Shown here piece after piece: positions 58,488-64,000 of a stretch of 64,000 bases of DNA. Every line of letters begins with the position of its first letter. Position 1 is the stretch's first letter. The translations under genes were made by a program, and so were the position numbers. This DNA comes from RGIG529 sp050950425 (GTDB taxonomy: Bacteria > Bacillota > Clostridia > Oscillospirales > Oscillospiraceae). Below the pieces are notes generated by a model that did not search any database, was not told the origin of the DNA, and saw nothing but the letters and a program-made list of their open reading frames with translations. The stretch lies in the NCBI GenBank assembly GCA_050950425.1, contig JBMNHO010000002.1:186001-250000 (forward strand), given 5' to 3'.

Positions 58488-58539
58488 TTGCCTTTAGTGT
58501 CTTCACTGGGGAATCCTAAAAAAGAAAGGAATGATTCCA

Positions 58540-61187
58540 GTGAGTCTCTTTAAAAGAAAAAGCATCAACATTAAAATCCAAGAAAACAAGCAACACATTG
58601 AAAAAACCCTCTTCACATATGCCTTCTTGCCAACAGAGGAGCTGTTTGCGCGCCTTTCCACCACGCAGGCAGGCCTTACCGGCAGCGAGGTCGAAAGCAG
58701 ACAGGATGAATTCGGCAAAAACATCATCACCGCGGGAAATAAAAACACGCCGCTGCACAGGCTGAAAGAAGCTGTTGTGAACCCTTTCAATGTCATTTTG
58801 CTTCTCATTGCCGCGATCACTTATTTTACAGATGTTGCTCTGTCGTCACAACCTGATTATCTGACGGTCATTATTGTTTTATCCTTGGTGCTCCTGGCCA
58901 GCACGGTTGCCTTTGTTCAGAGCCAGCGCTCCAACAGCGCCGCTGAAAGCCTTTCAAAAATGATCTCCAACCAAGCCGATGTCTGGCGGGACGGCGCGCT
59001 GGCTGAAGTTCCTATGGACGAGATCGTGCCCGGTGATATCGTGCGGCTTTCCGCAGGCGATATGCTGCCGGCAGATGTCCGGTTTCTGAAGCTCAAAAGA
59101 CACCTTTGTCGCGCAAGCGGCTCTGACAGGCGAATCAAACCCTGTGGAAAAGTTTTACGATATACCCGACTCGCCCAATGATGCGTTAACCGACTTGCAA
59201 AACATTGGTTTTATGGGCTCCAATATCGTCAGCGGCAGCGCCACGGCCGTTGTGCTGGCAACCGGAAACAACACATATTTCGGCTCAATGGCAAAATCCC
59301 TTTCCGGCGATAAGGTGCGAACAAGCTTTGAGCGGGGAGTCAGTTCGGTCAGCCGCCTTCTGGTGCGCATGATGCTGGTCATGGTGCCTGCCGTTTTTCT
59401 GATCAATGGGCTCGCCAAGGGCGATTGGTCCAGCGCCCTGTTGTTTTCGATCAGTGTCGCGGTAGGGCTTACGCCGGAAATGTTGCCTGTCATTATGTCG
59501 TCAACCCTGGCAAAAGGCGCCGTTTCCATGTCAAAGCACAAGGTGATTGTCCGCACCCTCGGCGCGATCCAAACCTTCGGAGAAATGGATGTCCTTTGCA
59601 CGGATAAAACAGGGACATTAACCGAAGACAAAATTGTGCTGGAGCGGTACATGAACCTGCACGGCGAAGACGACACCCGCATTCTGCGTCATGCCTATCT
59701 CAACAGTTATTTTCAGACAGGCCTGAAAAATCTGATCGACCTCGCCATCATCAATAGGGCAAAGCGAAATGGACTCGAAGATATTCTGGTGAATTACAGT
59801 CGTGTGGATGAGATCCCCTTCGATTTTTCCCGCCGTAGAATGAGCGTGGTCCTAACGGATAAAAGCGGCAAACGGCAGCTCATTACCAAAGGCGCTGTGG
59901 AAGAGATAGTCGCCATTTCGTCTTTTGTGGAGATGCAGGGGCGTGTTCTGCCGATGGATGAGAAAACACGCCGCACTGCCCTTGATGTATATGAGAAACA
60001 CAATGCCGATGGCCTGCGGATGGTTGCGGTTGCGCAAAAAAACGAAGTACCCGACAGCGACACCTTTGGCGTAGCCGATGAACAAGATATGGTTTTAATC
60101 GGCTTTGTGGGTTTTCTTGATCCGCCAAAAGAGAGCGCGGGCGCCGCCATTGCCGCCCTGAAAGAACACGGCGTGCGCACTGTTGTTCTGACAGGAGACA
60201 GCGAAGGCGTGGCCGTTAAAGTCTGCGGTAAAGTGGGCGTAAAAACCTTCCCTCTTTTAACGGGAACCGACGTCGACCATATGGATGATGCTTCGCTTTT
60301 CGATGCGGTAAAAACCTGCGATTTGTTCGCGAAACTTTCGCCTTCCCAAAGGAGCGTGTGGTAAAGACCTTTCAAGCGGCGGGACACACCGTTGGCTACA
60401 TGGGTGACGGTATCAATGATGCGCCCGCGCTGCATCAAGCTGATGTAGGAATTTCCGTGGACAGCGCCGTTGATATTGCCAAAGAAACCGCTGACATCAT
60501 TTTGTTGGAGAAGGATCTAATGGTGCTTGAGGAAGGCATCATCGAAGGGCGCCGCATCTTTGGAAATATCATGAAATATATAAAAATGGCAGTGAGCGGA
60601 AACTTCGGGAATATGATTTCAGTCATCATCGCCAGCATCTTCCTTCCGTTTTTGCCCATGCTGCCGGTTCAGATCTTGGTGCAAAACCTATTGTGCGATT
60701 TTTCCCAGATGGGAATGCCTTTTGATAGGGTAGATGACGAATATATTAAAAAATCGCGTAAATGGGAAGCACATTCTATTAAGTCATTTATGGCCTATAT
60801 GGGCCCGCTTAGTTCGGTGTTTGACATCCTGTGTTTTTCCGTTATGTGGTGGGTCATTGGCGCGAATACGATGGAGCTGTCGTCATTGTTTCAATGCGGA
60901 TGGTTCGTCTTTGGAACGGTATCGCAGGTTTTGGTTATCCACATCATCCGGACGGCGAAAATCCCCTTTCTGCGAAGTATGCCGTCTGCCCCCGCTGCTG
61001 GTGTCTACCGCAATGGTTGCCGTCATTTCCGTTGTGATCGGGTTCACCCAGCTTGCGTCCGGCATTGACATGATGCCCCCTTCCCTTGTCCTTCGCGCCC
61101 TGGCTCGCGCTCATTCTTGCAGGATATTTTCTTGCCTCTCAATGGATCAAGCGGTTTTACATCAGACGATATGGCGAGTGGTTATAG
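58540..61187 (+). pseudogene. mgtA: Mg2+-importing P-type ATPase (MgtA/MgtB type) with four frameshifts
   Basis: GTG 58540 fits the AAGAAAGGA site. In four successive frames the text is complete. Frame 1 has the N-terminal region and VPGDIVRLSAGDMLPADVRF. Frame 2 (from LTGESNPVEKFYDIPDS) has VGLTPEMLPVIMSSTLAKGA, the phosphorylation site CTDKTGTLTEDKI and LTGDSEGVAVKVCGK. Frame 3 has GYMGDGINDAPALHQADVGI and the helices LPMLPVQILVQNLLCDFSQM. The last frames carry LLVSTAMVAVISVVIGFTQL and GYFLASQWIKRFYIRRYGEW. The breaks are near 59097 (extra A), 60345 (missing A), 60985 and 61090. Each is one base, so sequencing error is as likely as decay. Confidence 0.9.
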
Positions 61188-61229
61188 CCAAATAAGAAGG
61201 TTTTTCCTTGTCGAATGGACAAAATAAAG

Positions 61230-61314
61230 ATCAGTAGCCGCGCCTTTTTACAGGAGGCACATTCGAGTGTGCGATAACGTCATGCACTCGAATGTGCGGG
61301 CTACTGATTTTTTA
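61230..61314 (+). terminator. Nested hairpin terminator after the Mg2+-ATPase
   Basis: ATCAGTAGCC (61230-61239) pairs with GGCTACTGAT (61299-61308), enclosing a second stem GCACATTCGAGTG/CACTCGAATGTGC, and is followed by TTTTTT. The ~220 bases up to the next gene show nothing recognised. Confidence 0.8.
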
Positions 61315-61536
61315 ATCCCATTGCACCTGTGCATGCAAACGCTTTTGCACGCCATTTATACGCCCCATAACCCTTTCGCCGACGAATAACGGGGGCCCGT
61401 GTCATCGTTGCAACGCCCGCCCCTATCCGGACGCTCCTGGCTGCACTCGCTTTTCCCTGAAAGAGTATAGGCCCTTTCTTCCACAAGTCCCTTGAATAGG
61501 GCAGCCAAACTCCGTGAATTGGTGCCGGCCCATCTG

Positions 61537-62014
61537 TTATTTTGTTTTATTGTACATAGCGTACACCGCCTTGCGGATTTCCTGATAGCTGGTGCAGCGG
61601 CAGAGATTGGATTGCAGCCATTCTTCCATTACAAGCTCTTCAGGCATAATGGGGTTGCTGCATCTGCATGGCATGACAGACCGCCAAAAATCCCGATGTG
61701 CAATACCCGCATTGGAAGGCGTTTTCCTCTAAAAAGGCTTTCTGGATTGCGGCGTTTCCTTCCAACCCCTCTACCGTTAAAATAATATGGCCTTCTGCTT
61801 CCGCCGCTAAAACGAGACAGGACTTGGCAGGCCAGCCGTCTATGATGACCGTACATGCGCCGCAGTCGCCGTTTTTGCAGCCGGGCTTTGCCGCAGTCAG
61901 ACCAAGCTGTTCCCGGAGGACATCTAGCAGCAAATCGGACGGCCGCACCGCCAGTTCATAAAGCGCTCCATTGACATGTAATGTTATTACGGTTTTCCCC
62001 TCATACCTGACCAT
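61537..62014 (-). CDS. Molybdenum hydroxylase 2Fe-2S subunit (xanthine dehydrogenase XdhC / CoxS type), one frameshift
   Basis: ATG 62014 has GCAGGAGG upstream. The plant-type 2Fe-2S cluster is in KPGCKNGDCGACTVIIDG with a later Cys (AKSCLVLA). The second cluster domain holds FQCGYCTSGFLAVCHAMQMQ. One base is lost after that (near 61660); the next frame gives PEELVMEEWLQSNLCRCTSY, with the last cysteine pair, and QEIRKAVYAMYNKTK to the stop at 61537. It passes electrons from the molybdenum site to FAD in a three-subunit enzyme. Confidence 0.88.
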
Positions 62015-62838
62015 TTTCAACCTCCTGCAAAAGAGCTTGCACCATATTCTTAAAAACAAATACTCGGTATTCTCCGGAGCCCTCCGCATCGCTGTACACG
62101 GGTCCCGGCAGCAATTTTGTCGCTTGATCCGCACGGTCGGCATAGGACAACGTGCGATCATTGAAAACGGCTTCCATTTCGGCGCTTCTAAAAGGGTAAG
62201 GGCAAACACCGGAGAATGCGGCACGTAACTTGCCATCTTTTACAAGGGCGGCCATGCTCACAAGGGGGTAATCTATTTTTTCATTCGTTGTCCGTTTCAC
62301 ATGGAAATGCGGCGCTCCAAGCGCCCACCCCGGCACATGCAGCTGCACGATCAATTCATCCGGACTTTGCTTCATACGTCCTTGAAACACGCTCTGAAAG
62401 GGTACTGTGCGCAAGCCCCGGCCTCCAAACAAGGAGATGGCTGCGTCCGAAAGCAGCAGCGGCAGACTTGTTTCCCTGTAAATAATGGTTCCGCACACAT
62501 TGCCCCCAGTGTGATCCTGCATTGGTTGGTGTGGTCTGCAATTCTCCCGCAAGCCAAGTTCAGCAGAGGAAACAGCTTGGACTCCTTTATTTGATTCAGG
62601 TGCATGCGGCGCCTATGTGCAGCTCTTCATCGGCAATCGACAAGCCCTTGCATTCGGGAATCTTTTTGATATCAATCACAGCCCCGGGTTTTATGCTTCC
62701 ATCCCGAGACATGGTAATGATCTCGCTGCCACCGGCATAATAGACAGGGTTTTTCCCCTCGCTTTGAAGCTGCACAAATGCCTCATACGCTTCATCCAGC
62801 GTACTCGGCCGGCAATAAACAAAAATCAAACGGATCAT
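62001..62838 (-). CDS. Molybdenum hydroxylase FAD subunit (XdhB / CoxM type), two frameshifts
   Basis: ATG 62838 has AAGGAGG upstream. The text in frame 1 is CRPSTLDEAYEAF, YYAGGSEIITMSRDGSIKPG and LSIADEELHIGAACT. Near 62600 it shifts to LNQIKESKLFPLLNLACGRI and near 62510 to GGNVCGTIIYRETSLPLLLS. The C-terminal FAD-linked domain then runs HVKRTTNEKIDYPLVSMAAL and KDGKLRAAFSGVCPYPFRSA to a stop at 62001 that overlaps the 2Fe-2S gene. The FAD site motifs (AGGSE, then GGNVCG) are present once the frames are joined. Confidence 0.86.
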
Positions 62839-64000
62839 TTATATCCTCCTTGACCAATCTCCAAATTCGCTCGGGTGTAAGGGGCAGAAAGGAAAGCTCT
62901 TTCCCGAAAGCGATAGAAAGCGCGTTGCCCAGCGCAGCGGGGGATGCCGATGATACCGTGCTCGGCATAGCTGCGAACGCCATAGGGAGAATTCGTTTCC
63001 GGTGTTTCTACAAAGCCCACGCGGTACTCCGGTTCCTGCCCGATATGCAATAATTATAGGTCCGTAGGTTGGGCGCCTGCGGTATGCCTTTCTCGTTGTA
63101 CAAAAAAGCCTCCCGGCTGGCTAGGCTCACACCCATAGACATGCCCCCCCGCGATCAGCGCCCGCATCAGCTCCGGATGAATCGCTTTTCCAACATCCAT
63201 CACAGCGGATGCAGAAATAATGCGATACGAGAACGTGTTCAGATCCGCCTCAATCTCTATCACCTGCGCGCCAAGGGTCCAGGCGGGGCCAGTCTTTCCC
63301 CTGCCGGTTTGCGGGTCAAGCATACATAGGCCTTTCAGCATAAAACCGCCGCGCCCCAGAGCCGGCTCTCCCAATGACTCTCCCTCGGTGGATTTGTACC
63401 CCTGCGCAATATCCTGGAACGCGATGAACGTTCCGGGATGCATTTTGGGGAACACACGTCCGTTTTTTACCTCAATCTCTTCCGGAAGGCATCCGAACGC
63501 TTCGGCTCCGTTTTGCCGCAGCTGCCGAATCAAGTCATCTGCCGCGCGCATAACCGCATGCCCGCCATATACTCCGTGAGGCTGGCAACTGTTTTCCAAT
63601 GCTCCGGCGCCGTTTGCGTATCCACAGTAAAACACAACATGAACCTGCTCGGGGTCGATGCAAAGCCTTTCCGCTAAAATCAGCGCCAAATTCGTTTGCC
63701 CGCCCGATCCCATCTCCACCACTCCGGTGTTCAGGTTGACACTTCCGTCCGAATTAAAGGTGATCATGGCGCCGGAAACGGCATCGGTGGGCGGGTTCTC
63801 TGTTTTCCATAAGCAGGCCACGCCTTTTGCGCGCACAACGTCTTGCTTGATGACGGTAGCCTGTCCGCCGTCCCATTCAGAAAGTGACTTTACCTTGTTC
63901 AGACATTCCGTCAGATTCCCCATCAAGCTGTCTGTACAGACAACCTGCGTAGGGGTTAAACTGCCCGAGTGAATGGCATTTTGAATCCGCAATTCCAACG
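62792..64000 (-). CDS. Molybdenum hydroxylase large (molybdopterin) subunit, C-terminal part, frameshifted and cut by the window edge
   Basis: The frame enters from the right edge. It shows FNSDGSVNLNTGVVEMGSGG, QTNLALILAERLCIDPEQVH, NSCQPHGVYGGHAVMRAADD and AQVIEIEADLNTFSYRIISA with MDVGKAIHPELMRALIAGG, typical of the Mo-binding C-domains. At a G7 run near 63145 the frame shifts to MSMGVSLASREAFLYNEKGI and PQAPNLRTYNYCIS. Two more shifts (near 63020 and 62945) give RVGFVETPETNSPYGVRSYA and AALGNALSIAFGKELSFLPL. It would oxidise a purine, aldehyde or related heterocycle; the exact substrate is not shown. Confidence 0.87.

Noticed and set aside
58290..58500. M-box (ykoK) Mg2+ riboswitch upstream of the Mg2+-ATPase
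   Set aside because: The conserved M-box core (AGGTGAGGCTCCTA and its later partners) is not present. The leader has a different fold and an ORF.
61301..61486. 61-codon minus-strand frame after the 2Fe-2S subunit gene
   Set aside because: There is no recognisable domain, it overlaps the terminator of the Mg2+-ATPase, and it has no ribosome site.

Overview
The window looks like chromosome from a spore-forming, low- to mid-GC Gram-positive anaerobe of the class Clostridia, possibly Oscillospirales. Reasons: a Gram-positive PolC replicase, the sporulation pair spoIIGA-sigE, PdxS-type vitamin B6 synthesis, short HisG with HisZ, a CsaB pyruvyl transferase, and many TTG/GTG starts with strong AGGAGG-type ribosome sites. 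The genus cannot be fixed from the sequence alone.

Left part (1-39 kb, ordinary chromosome). A minus-strand type IV pilus operon (pilin, prepilin peptidase, PilC, PilM, PilN, PilO, PilX-like) runs off the left edge. Next come divergent pdxR/pdxS with a decayed pdxT. An amino-acid ABC transporter follows, whose binding protein appears circularly permuted and whose ATPase carries an acidic insertion. Then come a D-lactate dehydrogenase, a small XRE regulator, a PAP2 phosphatase, a DUF4330 protein, and two wall-glycan genes (a glycosyltransferase-CsaB fusion and a second glycosyltransferase). A nine-gene histidine operon (hisZGDBHAFIE) and the house-keeping operon pyrH-frr-uppS-cdsA-dxr-rseP-ispG-polC follow. 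The block ends with sigE/spoIIGA, a transglutaminase-like lipoprotein operon and a tRNA-Leu.

Middle part (39-57 kb, accessory DNA directly after tRNA-Leu). It starts with fragments of a mobilisation element (a MobV relaxase remnant and a cysteine-rich protein remnant). A full type I-C CRISPR-Cas locus follows (cas3-cas5-cas8c-cas7-cas4-cas1-cas2) with a 19-repeat, 18-spacer array. Behind it lie a broken large serine recombinase, a Crp/Fnr regulator divergent from a broken cupin and a broken permease, and prophage debris. The debris includes an XkdF-like protein fused to a toxin-like tail with candidate immunity genes, a ribbon-helix-helix protein, and a LysR fragment.

Right part (57-64 kb). 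An EamA-type exporter is followed by a Mg2+-ATPase preceded by an attenuator-like leader (promoter, structured RNA, a 39-codon ORF starting M-D-G-D-P, terminator). An operon for a molybdenum hydroxylase (xanthine dehydrogenase family) runs off the right edge.

Single-base indels recur through the window: prepilin peptidase, pdxT, dxr, rseP, cas4, cas1, the Mg2+-ATPase and the molybdenum hydroxylase. Three of the 19 otherwise identical CRISPR repeats also carry one extra C or G in a homopolymer. Part of the apparent gene breakage is therefore probably sequencing or assembly error, and frameshift calls should be read with that in mind. pdxT (internal deletion), the recombinase, the relaxase and the phage genes are more convincingly decayed.
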